From positions 2,418,001 through 2,482,000 of the forward strand of contig NZ_CP029210.1 of assembly GCF_003100395.1 (NCBI RefSeq): DNA of 64,000 bases, read 5' to 3'. The notes under the pieces were generated by a model. It did not search any database, was not told where the DNA came from, and saw only the letters and a list, made by a program, of their open reading frames with translations. Source of the DNA: Aquabacterium olei (GTDB lineage Bacteria > Pseudomonadota > Gammaproteobacteria > Burkholderiales > Burkholderiaceae_C). Positions within the stretch are counted from its first letter, which is position 1. The number at the start of each line of letters is the position of its first letter. Shown here one piece after another: positions 22,594 through 35,937 of this stretch. Made by a program: the position numbers and the translations under genes.

Positions 22594-23634
22594 ATGCAGG
22601 AAATCGAGCTGAAATTCCAGATCCCGGCCGACGCGCTGGACGCCGTGCGGGTCGCCGTGGCCGCCCTTCCCGGCGGCGAGGCGCCGCCGCAGGTGCTGCA
22701 GGCCGCCTACTTCGACACGCCGGACCGCAAACTGGCACGCGCCCGGGCGGCGTTGCGCGTGCGACGCGAAGACGACGAGCGGGTGCAGACCCTCAAGGCG
22801 GCTGGCGTCAACGCCCTGACCCGGCTGGAAGACAACCGGACGGTGTCCCCCGCGGCCGACGGGCAGGCGCCCTGGCCTGACCTCGCGCTGCACGAGGGCG
22901 AAGCCCGCGCCGCACTGATGCGCGATCTGGCCTGGAACCCGGACACCGACCCGCAGGGCGCGCAGACCGGGCTGCAGGCGCTGTACCGCACCGACATCCG
23001 CCGGCGTCGCGCCCGCGTGCCGGTCACGGCCGCTGGGCAGACGCTGGGCACGGTCGAGCTGGCCCTGGACGAGGGCTGGATCGAGGCCGGCACGCTACGA
23101 CGGCCGGTGTGCGAACTGGAGATCGAACTGGTGGACGGCGAGCCCGCCGCCGTGCTCGCGGCCGCCCGGGACTGGGTGACCGCGCACGGCCTGTGGCTCG
23201 ATGCCCAGACCAAGGCCCACCGCGGCGACCAGCTGGCCCGTGAGGCCGCGTCCGGCACGCCGAGCCCGGTGCCGCCCGTGCGCCGACGGACACCCGCCCC
23301 CCGCCCGGGCACGCCCGCCACGCCGGACGCACGTCGGGTGGCCGCGCTGAACGCCGCGCTGGAACAGGTCGGCCTGAACCTCAGCGAAGTGGCTGCGGAC
23401 GAAACATCGGACGTGCGCGCCTGGGTGCGCGCCGCGGCGGTGGGCTTGCGCCGCCTGCAATGGCTCGCGCTGCCCGACGATCTGACCGGCGAAGTGACGG
23501 CGCTGTACCACGCGCTGCGGCCGGCACCGCGGCAACTGGCGTCCGGCAACGAGGCGGTGACGCTGGCGAGGTCCACCGACACCACCCTGCTGCAGCTCGA
23601 CCTGCTGGCCCGCCTGCTGCAGCAGGTCGCATGA
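22594..23634 (+). CDS. CYTH-domain triphosphate tunnel protein with short CHAD-like tail
   Basis: 346 aa. Residues 1-205 form a CYTH domain: the signature ExExK is EIELKF at residues 3-8, followed by the basic/acidic strand pattern (AALRVRRED, ELEIELVDGE, KAHRGDQL). Such proteins usually hydrolyse inorganic triphosphate with Mg2+. A Pro/Arg-rich linker (about 218-245) leads to about 100 residues resembling only the start of a CHAD domain: VRAWVRAAAVGLRRLQWL aligns with the usual H-x-x-R-V-x-x-R-R-L region, but without the His. The normal CHAD domain is far longer, so the tail is truncated or degenerate. Divergent from DUF3460/scpA with 89 nt between starts. Confidence 0.82.
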   Translation: MQEIELKFQIPADALDAVRVAVAALPGGEAPPQVLQAAYFDTPDRKLARARAALRVRREDDERVQTLKAAGVNALTRLEDNRTVSPAADGQAPWPDLALHEGEARAALMRDLAWNPDTDPQGAQTGLQALYRTDIRRRRARVPVTAAGQTLGTVELALDEGWIEAGTLRRPVCELEIELVDGEPAAVLAAARDWVTAHGLWLDAQTKAHRGDQLAREAASGTPSPVPPVRRRTPAPRPGTPATPDARRVAALNAALEQVGLNLSEVAADETSDVRAWVRAAAVGLRRLQWLALPDDLTGEVTALYHALRPAPRQLASGNEAVTLARSTDTTLLQLDLLARLLQQVA

Positions 23635-23660
23635 TCGCCTGACGCACCACGACAATGAAA

Positions 23661-23685
23661 AACGGCCCGGGAACACCGGGCCGTT
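23661..23685. terminator. Bidirectional terminator between the CYTH gene and metG
   Basis: Perfect 10-bp stem AACGGCCCGG / CCGGGCCGTT with a 5-nt loop (23671-23675). On the minus strand the stem runs into TTTTT (complement of 23656-23662), so it suits the end of metG best; on the plus strand the tract is CTTCC. The two genes converge here. Confidence 0.85.
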
Positions 23686-23707
23686 CTTCCTCGGTCAGCG
23701 CGCGGGC

Positions 23708-25783
23708 TCAGCGAATTCGCATGCCGGGCTCCGCGCCCGGGAAGGGCTCGAGCACATACACACCCGGGTTGGCCTTTTCATCGGCGTGCGACGCGGCCAG
23801 CACCATGCCTTCGCTCACGCCGAACTTCATCTTGCGGGGTGCCAGGTTGGCCACCAGCACGGTGAGCTTGCCGATCAGCTGCTCGGGCTGGTAGGCCTCC
23901 TTGATGCCGCTGAACACGTTGCGGTGGCGGCCCTCGCCCACGTCCAGCGTCAGGCGCAGCAGCTTGGTGCTGCCTTCCACGAGCTCGGCGTTGACGATCT
24001 TCGCAATGCGCAGGTCCACCTTGACGAAGTCGTCGATGGTGATGGTGGGGGCGATGTCCTCACCGCCCGGCTTGGGCACTTCCACCACCGGTGCAGGCGG
24101 CGGCTCGAACAGCGCATCCAGCATCTTCACGTCCACGCGCTGCATCAGGTGCTGGTAGGTGCCGATGGTGTGGGCGCCCAGCAGCTGCTCGGCGCTGGCA
24201 AACGTCAGCGGCTCGACCTTCAGGAAGGCCTCGACGTTGGCGGCCACCGCGGGCAGCACGGGCTTGAGGTAGATGCTCAGCAGGCGGAAGGCCTCGATGC
24301 ACACGGTGCAGACTTCCTGCAGGCGGGCGTCCATGCCCTCCTGCTTGGCCAGCTCCCAGGGCTTGTTGGCGTCCACGTACTCGTTCACGCGGTCGGCCAG
24401 CAGCATGATCTCGCGCAGCACCTTGCCCAGCTCACGGGCCTCGTACTGCTCGACGATGCTGGCGCGACCGGCCTGCAGCGTGGCCAGCAGCTGCTGGCCA
24501 TCGTCGCCCAGCGACGCGGTCAGCTTGCCTTCAAAGCGCTTGGCGATGAAGCCCGCGGCCCGGCTGGCGATGTTGACGAACTTGCCGATCAGGTCGGAGT
24601 TGACCCGGGCCATGAAGTCGTCCTTGTTGAAGTCGATGTCTTCCACGTTCGCATTGAGCTTGGCGGCGATGTAGTAGCGCAGCCATTCGGGGTTCATGCC
24701 GATGCTCAGGTACTTCAGCGGGTCCAGGCCCGTGCCACGGCTCTTGGACATCTTCTCGCCGTTGTTCACGGTCATGAAGCCGTGCACGTTCACCTGGTTC
24801 GGCAGCTTGCGGCCGCTGAACTTCAGCATCGCGGGCCAGAACAGGGTGTGGAAGTAGGTGATGTCCTTGCCGATGAAGTGCACCTGCTCCACGGCCGGGT
24901 CGGCCATGAACTCGTCGAACGAGCGGGCCTCCCCGTACTTGGCCTTCGGGCCGCCGGCTGCGAAATAGCTCTTGAGCGAGGCCAGGTAGCCGATGGGCGC
25001 GTCCAGCCACACATAGAAGTACTTGCCCGGTGCCCCAGGGATCTCGATGCCGAAGTAAGGCGCGTCGCGGCTGATGTCCCAGTCGCCCAGGCCGCCCTCG
25101 CCGTTCTCGTCCTTGGTGAACCACTCCTTGATCTTCTTGCTGACGGCCGGCTGCAGCTTGCCGTCCTGCGTCCACTCCTGCAGGAAGTTCAGGCAGCGCG
25201 GGTCGGACAGTTTGAAGAAGTAGTGGTCCGAGGTCTTGAGCACCGGCGTGGCGCCCGACAGGGCCGAGTACGGGTTCTTCAGCTCGGTGGGCGCGTAGAC
25301 GGCGCCGCACACCTCGCACGAATCACCATACTGGTCCTTGGCCGCGCACTTCGGGCACTCGCCCTTGATGAAGCGGTCGGCCAGGAACATGCCCTTTTCG
25401 GGGTCGAAGAACTGCTGAACAGGGCGCACGTCGATCAGGCCCTGGTCCTTCAGGGCCAGGTAGATGCTCTGCGCCAGCTCGTGGTTCTCCGGGCTGTCCG
25501 TCGACGACCAGTGGTCGAAGCTGATGTGGAAGCCGTCCAGATACGGCTTGCGGCCGGCGGCAATGTCGGCCACGAACTGCTGCGGGGTCTTGCCGACCTT
25601 CTGTGCCGCGATCATGATGGGCGCGCCGTGGGCGTCATCGGCGCCCACGAAGTGCACCTGGTGGCCCTGCATGCGCTGGAACCGCACCCAGATGTCGGCC
25701 TGGATGTACTCCATGATGTGGCCGATGTGGAAGTGGCCGTTGGCGTAGGGCAGCGCGGTGGTGACGAAGAGCTGGCGTGGCAT
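23708..25783 (-). CDS. metG: Methionyl-tRNA synthetase
   Basis: Charges tRNA-Met and initiator tRNA. 691 aa from the ATG at 25783 ([16 protein letters not shown]); 19 further codons upstream lack family similarity. HIGH motif H19-H22, zinc knuckle CPKC plus CEVC (near residues 145-165), and KMSKS at 344-348. The C-terminal about 110 residues form the EMAP/OB tRNA-binding and dimerisation domain (VDLRIAKIV, then [12 protein letters not shown]). Long form, as in E. coli. Divergent from mrp/apbC with 128 nt between starts. Confidence 0.98.
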   Translation of the reverse strand: MPRQLFVTTALPYANGHFHIGHIMEYIQADIWVRFQRMQGHQVHFVGADDAHGAPIMIAAQKVGKTPQQFVADIAAGRKPYLDGFHISFDHWSSTDSPENHELAQSIYLALKDQGLIDVRPVQQFFDPEKGMFLADRFIKGECPKCAAKDQYGDSCEVCGAVYAPTELKNPYSALSGATPVLKTSDHYFFKLSDPRCLNFLQEWTQDGKLQPAVSKKIKEWFTKDENGEGGLGDWDISRDAPYFGIEIPGAPGKYFYVWLDAPIGYLASLKSYFAAGGPKAKYGEARSFDEFMADPAVEQVHFIGKDITYFHTLFWPAMLKFSGRKLPNQVNVHGFMTVNNGEKMSKSRGTGLDPLKYLSIGMNPEWLRYYIAAKLNANVEDIDFNKDDFMARVNSDLIGKFVNIASRAAGFIAKRFEGKLTASLGDDGQQLLATLQAGRASIVEQYEARELGKVLREIMLLADRVNEYVDANKPWELAKQEGMDARLQEVCTVCIEAFRLLSIYLKPVLPAVAANVEAFLKVEPLTFASAEQLLGAHTIGTYQHLMQRVDVKMLDALFEPPPAPVVEVPKPGGEDIAPTITIDDFVKVDLRIAKIVNAELVEGSTKLLRLTLDVGEGRHRNVFSGIKEAYQPEQLIGKLTVLVANLAPRKMKFGVSEGMVLAASHADEKANPGVYVLEPFPGAEPGMRIR

Positions 25784-25911
25784 GGTTGCGTGGCAGGCGG
25801 CATCCGGGCCCCGGCCGACGCGTCGATGCGACGGACACAAGACCCTGCGTTCAATCTGGAGGGAGTCCGCGATTTTAGGCCGCGCTAGACTGGCCAGCCG
25901 GAAAGAATTGC

Positions 25912-27036
25912 ATGCAGTCCACCATGAACGCCCCCACGCCCCTCGAGACCGCCGCCCTTGATGCCCTGCGCACCGTCACCGATCCGCTGACCGGCCAGGA
26001 CTGGGTGAGCACCCGCCACCTCCAGTCGCTCACCGTCGACCAGGGTGTGGCCCGCGTGGCGATCTCGCTGGGCTACCCGGCGCGTTCGCAGTGGCCGGCC
26101 TACACGGCCCTGGTGGAAGCCGCCCTGAAAGAAGTCCCCGGCATCACTGGCCTGGACGTGAGCTGGCGCACCGACATCCGTACGCACGCGGCCACGCGCG
26201 GCCAGGCCTTGCTGCCCGGCGTGAAGAACATCCTGGCCGTGGCCTCCGGCAAGGGCGGTGTCGGCAAAAGCACCACGGCCGTCAACCTGGCGCTGTCGCT
26301 GGCGGCAGAAGGCGCCCGCGTCGGCATGCTGGACGCCGACATCTACGGCCCCAGCCAGCCCATGATGCTGGGCCTGAGCGGCAAGCCCGAGAGCCCGGAT
26401 GGCAAGACCATCAACCCACCCACCAACCACGGGCTGCAGATGATGTCCATGGGGCTGCTGGTCGAGAACCAGTCGGCCACCATCTGGCGCGGCCCGATGG
26501 CCAGCCAGGCCTTCGACCAGCTGCTGCGCCTGACCAACTGGGGCCATCCGGACGAACCGCTCGACTACCTTGTGGTCGACCTGCCGCCCGGCACCGGCGA
26601 CATCCACCTGAGCATCTGCCAGCGCTCGCCGCTGACGGCCGCCGTCATCGTGACCACGCCGCAGGACATCGCCCTGCTGGACGCGAAGAAGGGCCTGCAG
26701 ATGTTCGAGAAGGTCAGCGTGCCCGTGCTCGGCGTGGTCGAGAACATGGCGGTGTTCTGCTGCCCGAACTGTGGCCACCAGGAACACATCTTCGGCGAGG
26801 ACGGCGGCAAGCGCATGGCCGCGGAGTTCAACGTCCCGCTGCTCGGCTCGATGCCGCTGAACCTGAAGATCCGCCAGCAGGCCGACAGTGGCCAGCCCAC
26901 GCTGGTGGCCGAGCCGGATGGCGAGCTGGCCGGGCTGTACAAGGCCATGGCACGCCAGGCCGCAGCCCTGATGTCGAAGCTGCCCAAGGACTATTCCAGC
27001 AAGCTGCCCGGGGTCACCGTGCAGTCCAAGGCCTGA
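25912..27036 (+). CDS. apbC: Mrp/ApbC (NBP35-family) iron-sulfur cluster carrier ATPase
   Basis: A cytosolic P-loop ATPase that carries 4Fe-4S clusters to target apoproteins. 374 aa: an N-terminal MIP18/DUF59 domain (about 10-90), then the NTPase with deviant Walker [20 protein letters not shown] and DLPPGTGD, and the cluster-binding CPNC within VFCCPNCGH. Start at ATG 25912 with GGAAAG at 25900-25905; an in-frame ATG at 25924 is also possible. The kinase gene follows after 13 nt and may be co-transcribed with it, although there is no functional link that I know of. Confidence 0.95.
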   Translation: MQSTMNAPTPLETAALDALRTVTDPLTGQDWVSTRHLQSLTVDQGVARVAISLGYPARSQWPAYTALVEAALKEVPGITGLDVSWRTDIRTHAATRGQALLPGVKNILAVASGKGGVGKSTTAVNLALSLAAEGARVGMLDADIYGPSQPMMLGLSGKPESPDGKTINPPTNHGLQMMSMGLLVENQSATIWRGPMASQAFDQLLRLTNWGHPDEPLDYLVVDLPPGTGDIHLSICQRSPLTAAVIVTTPQDIALLDAKKGLQMFEKVSVPVLGVVENMAVFCCPNCGHQEHIFGEDGGKRMAAEFNVPLLGSMPLNLKIRQQADSGQPTLVAEPDGELAGLYKAMARQAAALMSKLPKDYSSKLPGVTVQSKA

Positions 27037-27049
27037 CCTCTGCCACCCC

Positions 27050-29638
27050 ATGCTGCCCCACAGCCCGCCCGCGGTCGATGACGCCTGGTTCGATCTGGTG
27101 CCGCTCGCCCTGATCGAGTTTGACGAACAAGGCCAGGTGCGGCGGGCCAACGCGGCCGTCGCGGCGCTGCTGGACGCGCCCCCGACGCCCGGCAGCGACC
27201 TGCAGCAGGCCCAGGCTGCCCTGCAGCGACTGTGCGGCTGGGACGCCCCCTTGACCCTGATGGCGCTGGCGGCGGGCGACACCCCCATGCAGGCCCAGGT
27301 CACGGTGCCCCGTGCCGGCCAGCCGACCGTCGCCCTCCACAGCCAGGTGTGGGCGACCGACAGCCCGCAGGGCCGCCGCTTCCTCTGCGCCATCCGGGAG
27401 GCCGCGCTCACGCGCCCCATTCCTCCGCAGGCCAGCGGGCTGACTGCGCAGCAGGGCCAGCTGCTGTACGAGCTGGCGACCATCCTCGAAAGCTCTCCCG
27501 CCGGCATCGCCTACCTGCGCGACAACACCCTGGTGCGCTGCAACCGCCGGTTCGAGCGCATGCTGGGCATCCAGCCGGGCACCATGACCGGCCAGAGCCT
27601 CGACGCCCTGCTCGAAAGCGATCCCCGCATCAACCACGTCGTGGCGCGGGCCTCGGCCGAGCTGATGAAGGACGGACAGTTCGAGAACGAGTTGGAGATC
27701 AGCGTCCCCGGCCTCACGCCGCGCTGCTACACGCTGTCGATCCGGAGGCTGGGGCAGTCGGTTCAGCCGCTGGAGGTGATCGCCGTCCTGTCGGACGTGA
27801 CCCGGCTGCGCAACCAGCAGGCGCAACTCGAGGCACTGGGCCGCGACCGCGATCTGATGTTCTCGCTGTCCGGCGTCGGCATCGCGTTCGTCCGCGACGG
27901 GCTCATCCAGAGCGCCAACCCCGCCCTCTCGCACCTGATCGACGAGGACGCGACCACGCTGGCCGGCCGGCCGCTGATCAGCCTGTATGCGAACGACACC
28001 GACCAGGCCCGTGACCCGGAGGTGATGAGCCAGTTGCGCAGCCAGGGGCACTGGCATGGCGAGCGTGCCCTGCGCCGTGCCAACGGCACCACGCTGTGGA
28101 CGGAGATGGCCTTGCGCCTGGTGCATGCGCAGCGTGCCGATGAGGGCTTCATCGCCTCGTTCGTCAACGTCGATGCCCGACACCGCGCGGAGCAGGACCT
28201 GACGCTGCAGGCCGACCGCACCCGCGCCATCCTCGATTCGGTGTTTGTCGGCATCGTCACCATCGAGCGCAACGGCATCGCCTGGATGAACCGCTCTGCG
28301 CGCCGCATGTTCGGCGGCGACCTGGCCGACTTCATCGGCCAGCCCCTGAGCACCGTGGCCACGCCCGACCTCGACCACCCGTTCCGGCTGACCGACTACC
28401 TCGACGAGTTGCAGGACGGCCAGTCTCACACCTTCGAATGCCAGGTGGTCGGCCGCGACGGACGTGTGTTCTGGGTGGTGGGCAACGCGGTCGTGACCTA
28501 CGGCCAGCACAACCGCCGCCAGACCACCTACGCCCTGCTCGACATCGACCGCCGCCGTCAGGCAGAGGCGCAGTCTGCCGAGGCCCAGGCCACGCTGCAG
28601 CGCATCATCGAGATGGCGCCCATGGCCATCCAGCTGGTCGATGCCGAACAACTGACGTTGGTGCAGGCCAACCAGGCCGCTGCGGCCTACATGGCCCTGG
28701 AGACCGGCTGCGCACTGGGCCGCACGCCCGAGCAGGTGTACGACCCCGACCGGGCGCGCGCGTTGCGGGCCGACATGCAGGCCGCGCTCGATACCGGCGA
28801 AGCCATTCACCGCGAATACCTGCTGCAGGCACGCAGCGGCCCGCAGGTGTGGGATGTCAACTACCTGCCGCTGCGTCACGAGGGCGAGGCCACCGACCAG
28901 TTGCTCGTGGTCGCCTCGGACATCACCGAGCAGCGGGCAGCCGAGAAGGCGCGGCTGGACGCCGCCATCGCGCAGCGCGAGATGCTGGTGCGCGAAGTGC
29001 ACCACCGCATCAAGAACAACCTGCAGGGCGTGGCCGGCCTGCTGCAGCAGATTGCCGCCCGCAAGCCCGAGGTGGCCCCCGCCATCTCCGAGGTGGTCGG
29101 GCAGGTGCAGGCCATTGCACAGGTCTACGGCCTGCAGGTCGGCACCGGCGGCCCGCTGCGCCTGCACAGCGTGATCGAGGCCATCGCCCAATCGGTCCAG
29201 CGCACCTTCGGCCGCCCCATCAGCCTTCAGATGGAGGGGCCACGCGCATGTGACTGGTTGCTGCCCGAGGCCGAGTCGATCCCGATCGCGCTCAGCCTCA
29301 ACGAACTGCTCACCAACGCACACAAGCACGGGCCCGGCCCCACGCCGCTGCAGTGCATGCTGGTGTCCACCGAGCAGGCCGTGTGCATCGACATCCTGAA
29401 CCCGGGGCAGCTGCCGCCCGAATTCAGCCTCGACCGCGTACGTGGTGGCGTGTCCGGCCTCGGGCTGGTGCGTGCGCTCCTGCCACGCCGCAGCGCCCGG
29501 CTCACGCTCGCGCAGCACGGCGAGGTGGTGCGGACCCGCATCGAACTGAATCCGCCGGGCATCCACCTCGTCGCGCCCCCCCCACCGGTGTGCGCCGAAG
29601 GCACTGGTCAGCAGATCACGCTTTGGCCACAATCATGA
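27050..29638 (+). CDS. Multi-PAS sensor histidine kinase of the HisKA_2 type
   Basis: 862 aa, no transmembrane segment evident. Five PAS-like segments start near residues 10, 145, 268, 395 and 520 (for example ILESSPAGIAYLRDN, then ILDSVFVGIVTIERNGIAW). The transmitter differs from classical HisKA: REVHHRIKNNLQ with H651 as likely phospho-acceptor is the HisKA_2 pattern, followed by a compact HATPase (LSLNELLTNAHKHG, then GVSGLGLVRALL). HisKA_2 kinases typically pair with ANTAR-domain antiterminators, and exactly such a regulator is encoded 37 nt downstream. Five PAS domains suggest integration of several redox, oxygen or ligand cues; which ones is unknown. Confidence 0.9.
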   Translation: MLPHSPPAVDDAWFDLVPLALIEFDEQGQVRRANAAVAALLDAPPTPGSDLQQAQAALQRLCGWDAPLTLMALAAGDTPMQAQVTVPRAGQPTVALHSQVWATDSPQGRRFLCAIREAALTRPIPPQASGLTAQQGQLLYELATILESSPAGIAYLRDNTLVRCNRRFERMLGIQPGTMTGQSLDALLESDPRINHVVARASAELMKDGQFENELEISVPGLTPRCYTLSIRRLGQSVQPLEVIAVLSDVTRLRNQQAQLEALGRDRDLMFSLSGVGIAFVRDGLIQSANPALSHLIDEDATTLAGRPLISLYANDTDQARDPEVMSQLRSQGHWHGERALRRANGTTLWTEMALRLVHAQRADEGFIASFVNVDARHRAEQDLTLQADRTRAILDSVFVGIVTIERNGIAWMNRSARRMFGGDLADFIGQPLSTVATPDLDHPFRLTDYLDELQDGQSHTFECQVVGRDGRVFWVVGNAVVTYGQHNRRQTTYALLDIDRRRQAEAQSAEAQATLQRIIEMAPMAIQLVDAEQLTLVQANQAAAAYMALETGCALGRTPEQVYDPDRARALRADMQAALDTGEAIHREYLLQARSGPQVWDVNYLPLRHEGEATDQLLVVASDITEQRAAEKARLDAAIAQREMLVREVHHRIKNNLQGVAGLLQQIAARKPEVAPAISEVVGQVQAIAQVYGLQVGTGGPLRLHSVIEAIAQSVQRTFGRPISLQMEGPRACDWLLPEAESIPIALSLNELLTNAHKHGPGPTPLQCMLVSTEQAVCIDILNPGQLPPEFSLDRVRGGVSGLGLVRALLPRRSARLTLAQHGEVVRTRIELNPPGIHLVAPPPPVCAEGTGQQITLWPQS

Positions 29639-29675
29639 CTTTGCGCGATCGACGGGCAGCCCGCAGAGGACTTGA

Positions 29676-30287
29676 GTGAATCACAAAGGAAAAATCCTGG
29701 TGGTGGATGACGACCGGCTGGTGCTGGCCACCCTGACGCACGGCCTGTCGCAGGCGGGCTATGACGTCATCGACGCCGACAATGGCGACGACGCCATCCT
29801 GCTCGCACGCGAACACAAGCCCGAACTGGCGCTGCTCGACATCCGCATGGAAGGCAAGACCGGCTTCGACGTCGCCGCCTACTTGCGCGAGTACTGCCAG
29901 ATCCCCTTCATGTTCCTGTCCGCTTTTGCCGACGAAGGCACCATCAAGCAGGTCAAGGAACTGGGCGCCCTCACCTACCTGGTCAAGCCGCTCGACATCC
30001 AGCAGATCGTGCCGGCCGTCGAGGCCGCCTTTGCCAACCGCGGCCAAGCGCGCAGCACACCGGGCGAGCAGGCCTCGCCCCTCAGTACACCCACGTCGGC
30101 TTCCGACCCGCTGCACGACCCCGTGCCCTTGGCCATCGGCATCGTGATGCACCGCCATTCGGTTTCGCGCAAGCAGGCGCTTGAGCGCCTGGCGCAGCAA
30201 GCGCGCGCGGAAGACCGGCCGCTGGAATCGGTGTGCGAACGCTTGCTCAATGCCCAGGAAGTGCTGGCGGGGCTGGGCTCGCTCTAG
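29676..30287 (+). CDS. Response regulator with ANTAR RNA-binding output (antiterminator)
   Basis: 203 aa. The receiver domain (1-125) has DDD near the N-terminus, the phospho-Asp in LLDIRME, FLSAF and the Lys of LVKPLD. After an 18-residue linker, the C-terminal ANTAR helix bundle (IGIVMHRHSVSRKQALERL) would bind paired hairpins in leader RNA and prevent termination. GTG start at 29676: an in-frame TGA lies directly before it (29673-29675) and AGAGGA (29665-29670) is 5 nt upstream, so the start is well fixed. Partner of the preceding HisKA_2 kinase. Target transcripts are unknown; I saw no obvious ANTAR double-hairpin leader in this window. Confidence 0.92.
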   Translation: MNHKGKILVVDDDRLVLATLTHGLSQAGYDVIDADNGDDAILLAREHKPELALLDIRMEGKTGFDVAAYLREYCQIPFMFLSAFADEGTIKQVKELGALTYLVKPLDIQQIVPAVEAAFANRGQARSTPGEQASPLSTPTSASDPLHDPVPLAIGIVMHRHSVSRKQALERLAQQARAEDRPLESVCERLLNAQEVLAGLGSL

Positions 30288-30318
30288 GCTCTGCCGCGCG
30301 CGCCGGTGTCTGACTCGG

Positions 30319-31728
30319 TCAGGCCAGTTCGCGCACACCCTGGCGCGCCAGGGCCGCTTCGCTCAACGTGAAATAGAAGCAGGCGCCTGCCCCTGGCCGT
30401 GCCTCAGCCCACACGCGGCCACCATGGCGACGCACGATGTTCTGCACGCCCGCCAGGCCCACCCCCGTGCCAGGAAAGTCCTTGGCGCTGTGCAGGCGCT
30501 GAAACAGCCCGAAGAGCTTGTCGGCGTGCTGCATGTCGAAGCCGGCGCCGTTGTCGCGCACGAAATACACCGGTGGATCGGTCGCCGGCATCATGCCCAC
30601 TTCCACGCGCGGTGCCTCGACCTTGGCGCTGTACTTCAGCGCGTTGCCGATCAGGTTCTCCATCACGCGGCGCATCAAGGCGGGGTCCGCCATGACGCGC
30701 AGCCCATCGGTCACGCTGAGGCTCACCGGCGACCGGGACGGCACCAGCAGGGCCAGTTCGCTGCCCACCTCCCGCGCCATCGTGCTGAGGTCGATCTCCT
30801 CGCGCGCAACCTCCGTGCCGGCCAGTTGCGCCTGCCCCAGAATCGCGTCGATCATCCCGTTCATGCGCGCCGAGGCCGCCAGCACGCGCTCCAGATGGTC
30901 ATGCCCGACGCGATCCAGAAAGCGTCCATAGTCTTCCTTGACGATGCGCGTGAATCCTTCCACCACGCGCAACGGCGCCCGCAGATCGTGGGACAGCGCA
31001 TAGCGCAGGGCCTCCTGCTCGGCTTCCGACATCGCCTGCGGTGCGGCGGCGAGGGCGCCGCCCGTCTGCTGGTGTGGCAACACCAGTTCGATCACACCGT
31101 GGAAGCCCAGCAACCGGCCGTCGGACGCGTAGCGCGGCGCCCCCTGAACCCGGCAGACCTCCGCCCGGTCGGCTTGTCCCAACATGCGCAAGCCGGGCGG
31201 CACGGGCACCGTCAAGGCACCAGGCCACCCGTCACCCTGCGCCATGCAATGCCGCATGCGCGCCAACTCGGGGTGGTGCTGCCACACCTGCTCATCGCCC
31301 CAGCATTGCCACCAATCGGCGCGCTGCCCGAGTAATTCGGACAGGGCATTCCAATCTGTGCCGTCGACGCCACGCGCCGGAGATTTGAGTGCGAGCAACT
31401 TGTGGGCTTCATTGGTTTGCCAATACCAGCCGGTCAGCCATTCACGCCAACGGTCGCCGAGGACTTCCTGAGGCGAGACCTGAATTCCGGAAACGCCCGG
31501 GGGGTATTTCGGACCCTCCTGCCACGGGCGCCGTTGCAGGCCGAGCCAGCCTGCGCAGACCCAGGCAAACACCCACAAGGAAAATGCCCAGGCTGCGCTG
31601 TCGAGATAAGCGAGAACAAGCACGCCGAAGACGGCCACGCCCATCCACCCTGCATACCAGGGCAGCCGGTGCGATAAACCGGCTCTCTTGCTCGGGGTCG
31701 AATCTTCGGGGCGCGCCATCGAAATCAT
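30319..31728 (-). CDS. Membrane sensor histidine kinase
   Basis: 469 aa. Two close TM segments at about residues 25-62 (MGVAVFGVLVLAYLD and FSLWVFAWVCAGWLGL), a Trp-rich middle region (about 80-235) that is PAS-like in its end (YASDGRLLGFHGVIELVLP), then HisKA with ALSHDLRAPLR and an HATPase domain (NLIGNALKYS, DNGAGFD, GTGVGLAG). The SHDLRAPLR form resembles phytochrome-like kinases. Start at ATG 31728; ATG 31719 is 3 codons inside. No regulator gene is adjacent on this strand, so it is an orphan or acts with the divergent hybrid kinase 145 nt away. It converges on the ANTAR gene. Confidence 0.87.
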   Translation of the reverse strand: MISMARPEDSTPSKRAGLSHRLPWYAGWMGVAVFGVLVLAYLDSAAWAFSLWVFAWVCAGWLGLQRRPWQEGPKYPPGVSGIQVSPQEVLGDRWREWLTGWYWQTNEAHKLLALKSPARGVDGTDWNALSELLGQRADWWQCWGDEQVWQHHPELARMRHCMAQGDGWPGALTVPVPPGLRMLGQADRAEVCRVQGAPRYASDGRLLGFHGVIELVLPHQQTGGALAAAPQAMSEAEQEALRYALSHDLRAPLRVVEGFTRIVKEDYGRFLDRVGHDHLERVLAASARMNGMIDAILGQAQLAGTEVAREEIDLSTMAREVGSELALLVPSRSPVSLSVTDGLRVMADPALMRRVMENLIGNALKYSAKVEAPRVEVGMMPATDPPVYFVRDNGAGFDMQHADKLFGLFQRLHSAKDFPGTGVGLAGVQNIVRRHGGRVWAEARPGAGACFYFTLSEAALARQGVRELA

Positions 31729-31735
31729 TGTAAGG

Positions 31736-31751
31736 ACCCCCCGCAGGGGGT
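31736..31751 (-). promoter_or_regulatory. Hairpin covering the ribosome-binding region of the membrane kinase gene
   Basis: In the minus-strand transcript, ACCCCC and GGGGGT form a 6-bp stem around a 4-nt loop, ending 7 nt before the ATG at 31728. The G-run, the only candidate ribosome binding site for that start, is one arm of the stem, so folding would hide it. Functional relevance is inference. Confidence 0.35.
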
Positions 31752-31872
31752 TTCTTCCGCTGGTTGCAGATTTCACGAACGGGTTAAAGTCGACGTGAAG
31801 ACTGCCACAGACTGCGGCAGTATGAGAACGCTTATCGCTTCCCCGATACCGTGCTTTCACCATGACAAGGCA

Positions 31873-35933
<4,061 letters not shown>

Positions 35934-35937
<4 letters not shown>

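Noticed and set aside
27014..29632. Minus-strand frame of about 870 codons over the HisKA_2 kinase
   Set aside because: Composition is low in aromatic residues and rich in His, Gln and Arg, typical of a complement frame. The plus strand has five PAS domains and a transmitter.
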